A DNA stretch of 64,000 nt from Streptomyces sp. NBC_01439. Its GTDB lineage: Bacteria; Actinomycetota; Actinomycetes; Streptomycetales; Streptomycetaceae. This document shows positions 34,400-41,941 of the stretch, piece by piece (position 1 is the stretch's first letter; each line of letters opens with the position of its first letter). Below the pieces are notes generated by a model. It was not told the DNA's origin. It did no database searches and saw only the letters and a list, made by a program, of their open reading frames with translations. Where the stretch lies: positions 806,001 through 870,000 of the forward strand of contig NZ_CP109487.1 of NCBI RefSeq assembly GCF_036227605.1, read 5' to 3'. The position numbers and the translations under genes are program-made.

Positions 34400-35320
34400 A
34401 TGCGCATCGTCTCCCTGCTGCCCGCGGCCACCGACATCGTGGCGGAGCTCGGTCTGGCCGCCGATCTGGTGGGCCGTACGCACGAGTGCGACTGGCCGCC
34501 GCGGGCGGTGGCCGGCGTGCCCGTGGTGACCTCGGCCGAGTTCTCGGCGGACACCCTGAGCAGCAGGGAGATCTCCGATGCCGTCGGCGGCGCCGCGCAC
34601 AGCGGCTCCTCGCTCTACACCCTCGACACCGAGGCCCTCGGCACACTGGCTCCCGACGTGGTCCTGACGCAGGACCTGTGCGACGTCTGCGCGGTGTCCT
34701 ACGCGGGGGTGAGCCGGGCCGTGCGCGTCCGGGACGGCGGGCCCCGCGTGCTGAGTCTGGAACCGCGCACGCTGGGCGAGGTACTGGACTGCCTGGTCAC
34801 GGTGGGCGAGCTGCTCGGCGTGGCGGACCGCGCGCGGGAGCGGCGCCGCGCCCTCGCCGCGCGGCTGGAGGCCGTACGGGCGCGGACGGCCGGGCGGCAG
34901 CGGCCCAAGGTGGTGGCGATCGAATGGCTCGATCCGCTCTGGCCGGCCGGGCACTGGGTGCCGGAGCAGATCGCGTGCGCGGGCGGTGAGGCGCTGATCG
35001 CCGCGCCGGGCGAGCACACCCGGCCGATGGAATGGGAGGCGGTCCGGGCCGCCCGCCCGGACGTGCTCCTGCTCATGCCCTGCGGGTTCGGCCCGGAACG
35101 CACCCTGCGCGAGCGGGAGCTGCTGACCTCGCTGCCGGGGTGGGAGGAGCTGCCCGCGGTGCGCGCGGGCGAGGTGTGGGTGCTGGACGGGCCCGCCTAC
35201 TTCAACCGCCCGGGCCCCCGCGTCGTACGCGGCGCGGAGGTACTGGCGCACGTCCTGCACGGGGTCGGGGCGGGGGCGCCGGTGAGTCCGGCGGAAGCCC
35301 GCCGACTCGGCCGCGGCTGA
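34400..35320 (+). CDS. Cobalamin-binding protein, BtuF-like, without signal peptide
   Basis: A 306-aa protein of the periplasmic-binding-protein class III fold (BtuF/TroA-like). It begins directly with [19 protein letters not shown], the first strand of the fold, and includes HECDWPP and [16 protein letters not shown] near residue 90, features of the cytosolic cobalamin-binding proteins in B12-related loci. No signal peptide or lipobox is present, so it should be cytoplasmic unless the start is wrong. It lies just upstream of a cobalamin riboswitch serving the next gene, which supports a B12 role; direct B12 binding is inferred. Confidence 0.8.
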   Translation: MRIVSLLPAATDIVAELGLAADLVGRTHECDWPPRAVAGVPVVTSAEFSADTLSSREISDAVGGAAHSGSSLYTLDTEALGTLAPDVVLTQDLCDVCAVSYAGVSRAVRVRDGGPRVLSLEPRTLGEVLDCLVTVGELLGVADRARERRRALAARLEAVRARTAGRQRPKVVAIEWLDPLWPAGHWVPEQIACAGGEALIAAPGEHTRPMEWEAVRAARPDVLLLMPCGFGPERTLRERELLTSLPGWEELPAVRAGEVWVLDGPAYFNRPGPRVVRGAEVLAHVLHGVGAGAPVSPAEARRLGRG

Positions 35321-35394
35321 CGGCGGGCCCGAATCCGGGGTTCGCTCCCGCTCCCCTCCCCCCAGGCCGTACGATGCGTTCTGCTCCGGCCCAC

Positions 35395-35520
35395 TGCGGC
35401 CCGAGCCACAACCGAATGCATGCACAACTGGGGGAAGCCGGTGGGAATCCGGCGCTGACCTGCAACCGTGAACGGCGTCCGCAACGCCGTGAGTCGGAGA
35501 ACCCGGGGTGCGATGTGCAC
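35395..35520 (+). promoter_or_regulatory. Cobalamin (AdoCbl) riboswitch 1
   Basis: The conserved core GGGGAAGCCGGTGGGAATCC is followed by GGCGCTGACCTGCAACCGT (35431-35469), a variable hairpin AACGGCGTCCGCAACGCCGT and GAGTCGGAGAACC at about 35490. This is the canonical B12-binding core, with pairing GCCGG/CCGGC. The next gene starts at 35673, so binding of adenosylcobalamin should reduce expression of the secreted DUF4430 protein. Confidence 0.9.
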
Positions 35521-35672
35521 CGCTTCCCACTGTCATGGTCTGCAGTACGAAGCCCCAGCCCGGCCCGGCACCCCCGTGCGCCCTCCTGAGGGACGCCCGC
35601 ACGGGGTGTGCGCGGGTGCGGGTCGGAGGGTTCGCGCGAGCAGACCCGAAGATCCGCTCAGGAAGGCACTCC

Positions 35673-36161
35673 ATGCGCCAGACCCTCGTCCGCCGCTCGG
35701 TGGTCACCACGCTCGCCCTCGGTCTCGCCCTCGCCACCGCTCCGGCCGTGGCCGAGGCCAAGCCGAAGCCGAACACGAACGCGGCCGTCAAGGTGAACCT
35801 CACCGTCCAGGGACCCGACGGACTGCTGTTCAAGGGCAAGGTCAAGACCAAGGGCCACGACGTCACCACCGCGACCGGTGGCACCCACAAGTGCGACGGC
35901 ACCAACGGCGGCGCCAACCCGTCCAAGGTCCCCACCCCGACGGCCGCGCTCGACGACGCCGCCCACAAGAAGGGCTTCGCCTGGGACGGCACCTGGTACG
36001 CGTCGTTCGACGACTTCTCCGTCGACACCATAAAGAACGTCAGCGGCGGCGGCTCCGCGTACTGGAGCATCGCCGTCAACGGCACCCCCACTCCGGTCGG
36101 CGGCTGCCAGTTCAAGCTCAACGCCGGCGACCAGGTCTCCTTCACCTGGACGTCCTTCTAG
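35673..36161 (+). CDS. Secreted DUF4430 (transcobalamin C-terminal-like) protein
   Basis: A 162-aa exported protein. Residues 1-28 form a signal peptide ending at AVAEA. The mature part is one beta-rich domain with KVNLTVQGPDGLLFKG at the front and a DUF4430-type end, AYWSIAVNGTPTPVGGCQF and AGDQVSFTW. DUF4430 corresponds to the C-terminal beta domain of animal transcobalamin/intrinsic factor. AGGAAGG precedes the ATG. A B12 riboswitch lies upstream, so the natural hypothesis is an extracellular cobalamin- or corrinoid-interacting protein; binding has not been shown here. Confidence 0.8.
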   Translation: MRQTLVRRSVVTTLALGLALATAPAVAEAKPKPNTNAAVKVNLTVQGPDGLLFKGKVKTKGHDVTTATGGTHKCDGTNGGANPSKVPTPTAALDDAAHKKGFAWDGTWYASFDDFSVDTIKNVSGGGSAYWSIAVNGTPTPVGGCQFKLNAGDQVSFTWTSF

Positions 36162-36200
36162 TGTTCTGCGCCTGGGATCCGTCGCCGGGTCCTTCGTTGG

Positions 36201-36968
36201 CTACTGGAAGATGACGACCGGGTGGATGTCCAGGGCGCCGTCCTCGGAGTTCCAGCCCTTGACCTTCCCCAGGCAGCTGCCGGAGAACTCGCCGGCGGAA
36301 GTGTGCCGGCGCAGGCCCGCGTTGGCGCAGGCCAGACGGACGCGGGCCGAGGGGACGGCGGAACCGACGCCGGCGTAGGAGGCGATGAAGACGGTGGTGC
36401 CGCTCGGGTCCTCGGAGGTCCGGGCGGCCAGCCGGAATCTTCCCTTGACCAGCACGTAGTCCTCGACGTGGCTCAGCAGGGTGCTCTTGGGCAGCGGATC
36501 GGACTGGCCGAGATCGCTCAGCAGTTTGACGAGCGCCGGGTTCTTGCGGAGCGTGCTGGTCTTGAGGTTGGCGTGGACTATGCCGTTCCCTTTCTCGATG
36601 GCGTCGACGAGGATTCCGATCACCTCGATGGGGGTGTGGGTCTGGACGTAGTTGGTGATCAGCTGTTCCCCCCGGGTCCTTTCGAAGCCCAGCGTGCCGT
36701 CCGGGCTGGCGGCGCTGACCGTGTAGCCGCCGTTGGTCTGGTGCTCGACCGCCTGGACGAGGGCCGCGGAGTGACGGCCCATTTGATAGCTGTCGGTGAT
36801 GGCGGAATCGTCCAGGTAGACGCAGATGCCCTGGGTGAGGTCCAGTCCCGTGATCCGCTGCGCGCGCAATTCCAGGAGGCAGTACACGATGAGGAAGATC
36901 AGGCTCGCGACAGCGGCCGCCCAGACGGACAGGAAGCACCACCACTCGCTGAACCAGAGCTTGGACAT
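36201..36968 (-). CDS. Hypothetical single-pass membrane protein
   Basis: A 255-aa protein with one N-terminal membrane helix (about residues 8-32, SEWWCFLSVWAAAVASLIFL) and a mostly extracytoplasmic domain. That domain starts near QGICVYLDDSAITDSYQMG and has the alternating strand/helix look of a vWA- or receiver-like alpha/beta fold. Its ATG lies 28 bp after the stop of the 405-aa gene on the same strand, so the two are probably an operon. Not recognised; it converges with the DUF4430 gene. Confidence 0.65.
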   Translation of the reverse strand: MSKLWFSEWWCFLSVWAAAVASLIFLIVYCLLELRAQRITGLDLTQGICVYLDDSAITDSYQMGRHSAALVQAVEHQTNGGYTVSAASPDGTLGFERTRGEQLITNYVQTHTPIEVIGILVDAIEKGNGIVHANLKTSTLRKNPALVKLLSDLGQSDPLPKSTLLSHVEDYVLVKGRFRLAARTSEDPSGTTVFIASYAGVGSAVPSARVRLACANAGLRRHTSAGEFSGSCLGKVKGWNSEDGALDIHPVVIFQ

Positions 36969-36996
36969 GGCCGTCGCTTCCTTGTCGCGGGGGCGG

Positions 36997-38214
36997 TCAG
37001 GAGAGGATGCGCTTGCAGCCGGCGACTGCCTGAAGGATGGTCTCCAGGGCCTTGGGCGAGGGCAGGAGGGCGCGGGTCCGGTTGACCGTGGCGGGTGCGG
37101 GCAGGTTCCGGCTCCCCAGGAAGGTCCGGAGCTGGTCCTGGCCGTGGGCGTCCAGGCCGGTGTGGAAGCCGAGCTCGGTTGCCCGTTTGCGTAACTCGGG
37201 GTCGGAGTCGATGAGGACGGCCAGTTCGTCGGCCCGCGGCTTCAGCGAGATGATGCGCGGTTCGGTCACGAACGCGCTGTCCGGGTAGAGCAGGACGCGG
37301 GTGGTGTCGGGTTTGCCCTTCACCGACTTGTGGTGGAGCTGGTAGGCGAGGTACTGGTGCTCGTAGACCACCGGGGTGGGCGCGGAGTCCTCACCGTTGA
37401 CGAAGGAGTCGAAGCGGTCGCTGGCCGGGCGTCCCTGAGCCTCCAGGAGTGGTTTGACGGCCCTGCCCACGTCGTCGGCAGAAGCCTCGTCCACTGTGCG
37501 GCTGCCGTGGTAGGAGAAGGCGACCTGGCTGACGTAGGTCTCCGCGGAGTTCGAGTCACAGTACGGCGAGGTGTAGGCGGCGACGACGTTGTTGTTGATC
37601 CGGCCCGGATCCAGTCCGAGGTCGCTCCAGGTCGTGTCGGTGCGGGCGAGGTCCAGGAACTTGGCCAGGTCGAGGTCGTAGTACAGGGTGTCGGCGGAGG
37701 CGGTGCCCTGGGGTGCCGCCGCCCCCCTGCCGACCAGGGCCTCGGCGTAGGCCCGGTAGGTCGCGATGACGAGTGGGCTGTTGAACGGCAGCTTGATCAT
37801 GGCATGCTCGTGCGCCGCTTCCCGGCGTTCCTTGATGGTGTCGGCCGCCGCCTGCCCGGAGGGGAAGACGAAGTCGTACTGGCTGAGGTCACCCTCCGCG
37901 ACCTGACGCGACCCGGCGACGTCCACGGTGACCTTGATCCGGTGGCGCATCAGGATCCGCTGCACCTCCGGATCCGCGAAGAGGTCGGCCTTGGAGGCCA
38001 CGCGCCCCTTCAGCTCGACCACGGGCACTCCCGGGACCGGGAGGTTGCCGGTGAGGGCGAGCATCCCGGTGGCGAGCACGAGGATGGCGAAGGGGAAGGC
38101 GGCGACTCTCCGGAATCGCCGGCGTGCCAGGAAGAACGGGCGCCTGCCCGCGATCCCGAGTGAGGGCTCTTCGAACACATTGGCCGGGTGCACAATTGAC
38201 AGGGTGTCAGGCAT
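36997..38214 (-). CDS. Membrane-anchored solute-binding-like protein
   Basis: A 405-aa protein with an N-terminal cytoplasmic stretch, one membrane helix (FPFAILVLATGMLALTG, about residues 38-56) and a large extracytoplasmic domain. Segments such as QYDFVFPSGQAAADTIKERREAA, LPFNSPLVIATYRAYAEALVG and SQVAFSYHGSRTVDEASADD recall type II solute-binding folds, but no ligand signature was recognised. The ATG at 38214 has no clear ribosome site, so the start is uncertain. It pairs with the downstream 255-aa gene. No transporter gene is adjacent. Confidence 0.6.
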   Translation of the reverse strand: MPDTLSIVHPANVFEEPSLGIAGRRPFFLARRRFRRVAAFPFAILVLATGMLALTGNLPVPGVPVVELKGRVASKADLFADPEVQRILMRHRIKVTVDVAGSRQVAEGDLSQYDFVFPSGQAAADTIKERREAAHEHAMIKLPFNSPLVIATYRAYAEALVGRGAAAPQGTASADTLYYDLDLAKFLDLARTDTTWSDLGLDPGRINNNVVAAYTSPYCDSNSAETYVSQVAFSYHGSRTVDEASADDVGRAVKPLLEAQGRPASDRFDSFVNGEDSAPTPVVYEHQYLAYQLHHKSVKGKPDTTRVLLYPDSAFVTEPRIISLKPRADELAVLIDSDPELRKRATELGFHTGLDAHGQDQLRTFLGSRNLPAPATVNRTRALLPSPKALETILQAVAGCKRILS

Positions 38215-38341
38215 GTGGCGAGGGTGCGAGACTGTCGGCGGGTGTTCACCAACCAGTTGCGGCTTCGTTACGCCCGTCAGGAGGGCGGGCCGCGCCAGTT
38301 GTGACTGATTCCCAATGACCGTTGTCAAGGGTCGAGGATGC

Positions 38342-38872
38342 CTACTGGGTGGCTGATGTCATGCCGATGGCGCGGCGGAACCTTGCCCACAGAGAGGTCG
38401 GCACGAGGACGCTAGGGACTTCGTCAGGAGAGCCGGCGTCCTGTGATGCCGCGATCCGCTCTGCTCGGTAATCGTGAGCGTCTCCGCGGAATGCGACGGC
38501 GTTCTCCCCGATCCCAACTACTGCCAGCAGGGTGTCCAGGGCCTTGTCGGCTTGCTCGTGCGGCTGAGTGAGCCAGACATACGAGAAGCCGAACGGATGG
38601 CTGTCGTGCTTGCTGATCGCGAAGCTGAAGCCTTTCAGCCGGAACAGCACGACGTCGAGCTCGTCCAGCCCGTCCCAGGACCGCTCCACGCCCAGACGTA
38701 GCCGCTGGGCCACGGGCTTCACCGGCAGCTCCAACGCTCCGATCATCTGGAACAGCGGGACGGAGTGCTCCCAGAGGCTGTACTGGTTGGCGGGGTTCTT
38801 GCCGGTGTAGTAAGGCGGCTGCGTGGCCAGCTGCCAGTCGGGCTCAGGTCCCGGGACCTCGATCTCTGTCAC
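38342..38872 (-). CDS. Hypothetical protein
   Basis: A 176-aa soluble protein with many aromatic residues (YYTGKNPANQYSLWEHSVPLF, HPFGFSYVWLTQPHEQADKAL). The GTG at 38872 has GGAGGAG upstream. No known family is recognised. The IS110 element sits about 65 bp upstream in the same orientation, so the original promoter may have been displaced and the gene may depend on readthrough from the element. Confidence 0.6.
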   Translation of the reverse strand: MTEIEVPGPEPDWQLATQPPYYTGKNPANQYSLWEHSVPLFQMIGALELPVKPVAQRLRLGVERSWDGLDELDVVLFRLKGFSFAISKHDSHPFGFSYVWLTQPHEQADKALDTLLAVVGIGENAVAFRGDAHDYRAERIAASQDAGSPDEVPSVLVPTSLWARFRRAIGMTSATQ

Positions 38873-38937
38873 AGCAGCTCCTCCCCAGGGCCTTCAGCAA
38901 GCTGGTGATCAACCTACCTCCATGGGGCTGGCCGGCT

Positions 38938-40146
38938 TTATGCGGCGCCGGGCAGCACCGGTTGCGGTGGCTGGGCCGTCCATTGGCGTTGGTCGCGGAT
39001 GAGGGCCCACAGGACGTCGAGGCGGCGGCGAGCAAGGGCGAGGATCGCCTGCTTGTGGTTCTTGCCCTCGGCTCGTTTGCGGTCGTAGAAGGTCTTCGAG
39101 GTGGGGCAGAAGCGGGCGGCGATCTGGGCGGAGAGGTAGAAGACGCGCAGGAGCCTGCGGTGGTAGCGGTGTGGTCGGCGCATGTTGCCGCTGATCCGAC
39201 CGGAGTCCCGTGGGACCAGTGCGAGGCCTGCGACGCCGGCGAGTCGCCCCGAGCTGCCGAAGGCGTCCATGTCACCGCCGGTGCAGGCGATGAATTCCGC
39301 TCCCAGCAACGTGCCCATGCCGGGCATGCTGAGGACCACTTCGGCGTGTCGGTGCTCTCGGAAGCGGGCCGCGATCTGCGCGTCGATGTCGGCGATCTCT
39401 TCGTCCAGAGCCAGCACTGCCCTGGCCAGGGCGTTCACCACGGCTGCGGCTGTGCTCTCTCCGGCCACGGCGGTGTGCTGGGCCTGTGCCGCAGCGACCG
39501 CCGCCTCGGCCATCGCCTGGGCGGCACGGACTTTGCGGTTCTTCAGCCAGGTCGCGAGCCTGTTCGGGCCGACCCGGCGCAGGCCAGCCGGGGTCTGGTA
39601 GCCGGTCAGAAGGATGAGTGCGGCTTTGGAAGCGGCGTAGTCGAAGGCCCGCTCCAGCGCCGGAAAGTACTCCAGCAGCTGGGCTCGCATCCGGTTGATG
39701 GCGCGGGTCCGGTCGGCCGCGAGGTCGTAGCGGCGGGCGGTGAGGATCTTCAGGTCCACCGCGATCTCGTCCCACTCCTGCAGAGGCTGCAGATCCCGCC
39801 GCATCCGTGCCTGATCGGCGATGACGTAGGCGTCCTTCGCATCCGTCTTGCCATCTCCACGGTAGCCACGGGAGGCGTGGTGAACGGTGCGGCCAGGAAT
39901 GTAGAGCAGCCGCTGGCCATGGCTTGTCAGCAGAGCGATTAGCAAAGCGCCACCGCCGGCGTTCAAGTCGACGGCCCAGGTCACCGGACCGTCCTCTGCC
40001 AGTGCGAGGACGTCGCCTATCAGCTCCAGGAGCTCGGGCTCGTTGTTGGGCACCCGGCGCGAGAGCACCTTCGTCCCGTCCGTGTCGATCACCGTGCAGT
40101 GATGCGCGGCTTTGCCGGCATCCGTCCCCGCCCAGAGCTCGGGCAC
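38938..40146 (-). CDS. IS110 family transposase (DEDD type)
   Basis: A 402-aa recombinase. The N-terminal RuvC-like DEDD domain shows AGTDAGKAAHHCTVID at the start, TWAVDLNAGGGALLIALL near residue 55 and DGKTDAKDAYVIADQAR near 97. The C-terminal Tnp domain has MPGMGTLLGAEFIA near 275 and the serine-containing PRDSGRISGN near 312. All key acidic residues and the serine are present and the frame is intact, so the element may still be active. Confidence 0.92.
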   Translation of the reverse strand: MPELWAGTDAGKAAHHCTVIDTDGTKVLSRRVPNNEPELLELIGDVLALAEDGPVTWAVDLNAGGGALLIALLTSHGQRLLYIPGRTVHHASRGYRGDGKTDAKDAYVIADQARMRRDLQPLQEWDEIAVDLKILTARRYDLAADRTRAINRMRAQLLEYFPALERAFDYAASKAALILLTGYQTPAGLRRVGPNRLATWLKNRKVRAAQAMAEAAVAAAQAQHTAVAGESTAAAVVNALARAVLALDEEIADIDAQIAARFREHRHAEVVLSMPGMGTLLGAEFIACTGGDMDAFGSSGRLAGVAGLALVPRDSGRISGNMRRPHRYHRRLLRVFYLSAQIAARFCPTSKTFYDRKRAEGKNHKQAILALARRRLDVLWALIRDQRQWTAQPPQPVLPGAA

Positions 40147-40340
40147 CCGAGCCTCCCTCGTCGTCCGGTTGACTGGTCCCTGCAGACGACCACGCCGACG
40201 TGTCCTTACGAAGCGATCTCTATTCGCTCATCCCAATGAGTGGCCGTGTCGTCGCGGGGCACTGGGCGGCCAATCAGTCAAAGCCACACCTACGGCATGA
40301 GCGCGCTAAAGCCACACCCAGGCCCCCGGGTCTCCCGATC
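40147..40340 (-). ncRNA. Candidate IS110 bridge RNA region
   Basis: In IS110-group elements a structured bridge RNA is encoded in the non-coding segment before the transposase. The roughly 190 bp upstream of this transposase have no ORF and contain local inverted and direct repeats, including the AAAGCCACACC pair. The RNA boundaries cannot be defined by eye. Confidence 0.35.
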
Positions 40341-40742
40341 GTACGAAGGACCGGAATCAACCCGCCAACAAGGTAAGGAAGCGTTTCAGCGGACCGGTGG
40401 CCGGTTGGGTTGGCCGGCTGGGCCCCGTCCGGTGGTCAGGGCGGGGCTGTGGCACATCACGCCGAACAAGCGCCTTGGCGTCCGGCTCACCGCTACGCCG
40501 TGCGTATGTCATCCGCTCGCGCACGCCGCGCAACGTTCGGGGCCGGTATCCAGGGTCGCCGCAGCACCTCTTGTGGAGGCCCGCACCGGCGTTCAGCAGC
40601 ACTGTCAGAGTCCGCCGGGCCGCGATGTCTCGTCGCCGGGGCGATGCGCCTTGCGACAGCCAGGTGCTCGTGCGCGCGGGCATCGAGGCGGACTGCCTAG
40701 CCGGCGGGGGACACGCCCCGCGCCGACCGGTCCGACCAAGGG
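40341..40742. other. Region without a supported gene
   Basis: About 400 bp between the IS110 element and the end of galE. Open frames exist on both strands, but none has a ribosome site, a recognised motif or convincing codon bias. It may be a decayed gene or flanking mobile DNA. Confidence 0.3.
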
Positions 40743-41753
40743 CTACCGGGACCGGCCGGAGTCCGCGAGAAGGGTGTCGCGGACGGTCGCCCAGTGCAGC
40801 GAATGGCGGATGCCGTCGACGATCGAGTACTCGGCCCGCCAATCCAGGAGGCGTTCTGCACGGTCACTGCGGGTGTACGCGCCCACGACGTCGCCCGGGC
40901 GCGCATCGGCCTCGATCACGGAAATCGGCCTGTCGGCCACGGAGTTGAAGGCCTCGACGAGCTCCTTGACGGTCGTTCCGGTACCCGTGCCGAGGTTGAT
41001 CGCCAGGGCGGGGTCCGCGTCGGTCAGCAGGGTGTCGAATTGGGTCAGGGCAGCAACGTGAGCGGACGCCAGGTCCCAGACGTGGATGTAGTCGCGGATG
41101 CCGGAACCGTCCCGCGTGCCGTACGTCGTGCCCGTGACGCAGAAGTCGCTTCCGTTCTCCATCGCCTGGATCATCTTGCCGAGGGCATGGCTGGGGTGGC
41201 GGAGTTGCAGACCCGTGCGCATCTTGGGATCCGCGCCGATCGGGTTGAAGTACCGAAGGGAAAGGATCTTGATCGGCTGACTGGCGGCGATGTCGGCGAA
41301 CATGGCCTCGCAGACGGCCTTCGTCCGGGCGTAGGGGCTCTTCGCGTCGATGGGAGAGTCCTCGTCCACGGTCAGGTCGTCGCCCTCCCGGTAGATCGAG
41401 GCCGAGGAGCTGAAGATCATGCGGCTACAGCCGTTGCGCAGCAGGTGCGCGACGAATTCCAGGCTCTTGGCCACGTTGGCGCGGTAGTAGCCCACCGGGT
41501 CACCGACGGAGTCGGGCACGACGATGAGCGCAGCGCAGTGGACCACGGCCTCGATGTCGGGGTGTTCCGCGAAGACCCGGTCGATCAGCGCGCCGTCCGC
41601 GATGTCGCCTTCGTAGAAGGCCTTGTCCTGGGCGAATTCGCGCCTTCCGGTGACGAGGTTGTCGAGGATCACCGGAGTGATCCCGGCGTCCGAACAGGCC
41701 GACGCCACCGTGCTGCCGATGAATCCGGCGCCGCCGGCGATCAGGACCTTCAT
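40743..41753 (-). CDS. galE: UDP-glucose 4-epimerase
   Basis: A 336-aa short-chain dehydrogenase/reductase of the extended type that interconverts UDP-glucose and UDP-galactose. The NAD-binding motif GGAGFIGS is at residue 7; the catalytic region has SSSASIY near 120 (serine) and YARTK near 145 (YxxxK), and SLRYFNPIGAD follows near 170. The ATG at 41753 begins exactly at the conserved first strand. It lies downstream of the transcobalamin-like gene on the same strand but is separated by repeats and a hairpin, so it is probably expressed independently. Confidence 0.92.
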   Translation of the reverse strand: MKVLIAGGAGFIGSTVASACSDAGITPVILDNLVTGRREFAQDKAFYEGDIADGALIDRVFAEHPDIEAVVHCAALIVVPDSVGDPVGYYRANVAKSLEFVAHLLRNGCSRMIFSSSASIYREGDDLTVDEDSPIDAKSPYARTKAVCEAMFADIAASQPIKILSLRYFNPIGADPKMRTGLQLRHPSHALGKMIQAMENGSDFCVTGTTYGTRDGSGIRDYIHVWDLASAHVAALTQFDTLLTDADPALAINLGTGTGTTVKELVEAFNSVADRPISVIEADARPGDVVGAYTRSDRAERLLDWRAEYSIVDGIRHSLHWATVRDTLLADSGRSR

Positions 41754-41844
41754 GTGGAATCCCACCCGCTCGTCATTTCGGACACTGCTGATCCGGCAGA
41801 GCCTACGGGCTGTCCCGCGGACCCCGGTGGAGCGGCCCGCCGGG

Positions 41845-41915
41845 CGCGGGCCCGGAAGGGGACTGCGGGCCCGGTACGGGACTGCGGGCCCGGTACGGGG
41901 CTGCGGGCCCGAAGG
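41845..41915. repeat. 19-bp tandem repeats between galE and the transcobalamin-like gene
   Basis: CTGCGGGCCCGGTACGGG is present at 41863 and 41882, with partial copies before (from about 41845) and after (41901). The unit is 19 bp and there are about 3.5 copies. Confidence 0.6.
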
Positions 41916-41926
41916 TCCGCAGCCCC
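41897..41926 (-). terminator. Hairpin after the transcobalamin-like gene
   Basis: A perfect 10-bp stem (GGGGCTGCGG with CCGCAGCCCC) and a 10-base loop lie 16 bp beyond the stop codon at 41942. It is the likely terminator of the leftward B12-controlled gene. Confidence 0.6.
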
Positions 41927-41941
41927 ACCGGCGTTCGGCGG

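Larger units (their letters stand above)
38890..40340 (-). mobile_element. IS110 family insertion sequence (approximate limits)
   Basis: An insertion element defined by its intact IS110 transposase gene. IS110 elements lack terminal inverted repeats, so the limits are estimates: the downstream edge lies between the neighbour's ribosome site and 38937, and the upstream edge lies somewhere after the transposase start. AAAGCCACACC occurs twice at 40280-40290 and 40308-40318 and may mark or flank that end. The 5' non-coding part would carry the bridge RNA described for this family. Confidence 0.6.

Noticed and set aside
40357..40842. 161-codon minus-strand ORF beside the IS110 element
   Set aside because: There is no ribosome site, its codon bias is mixed, no motif is seen, and it overlaps the end of galE.
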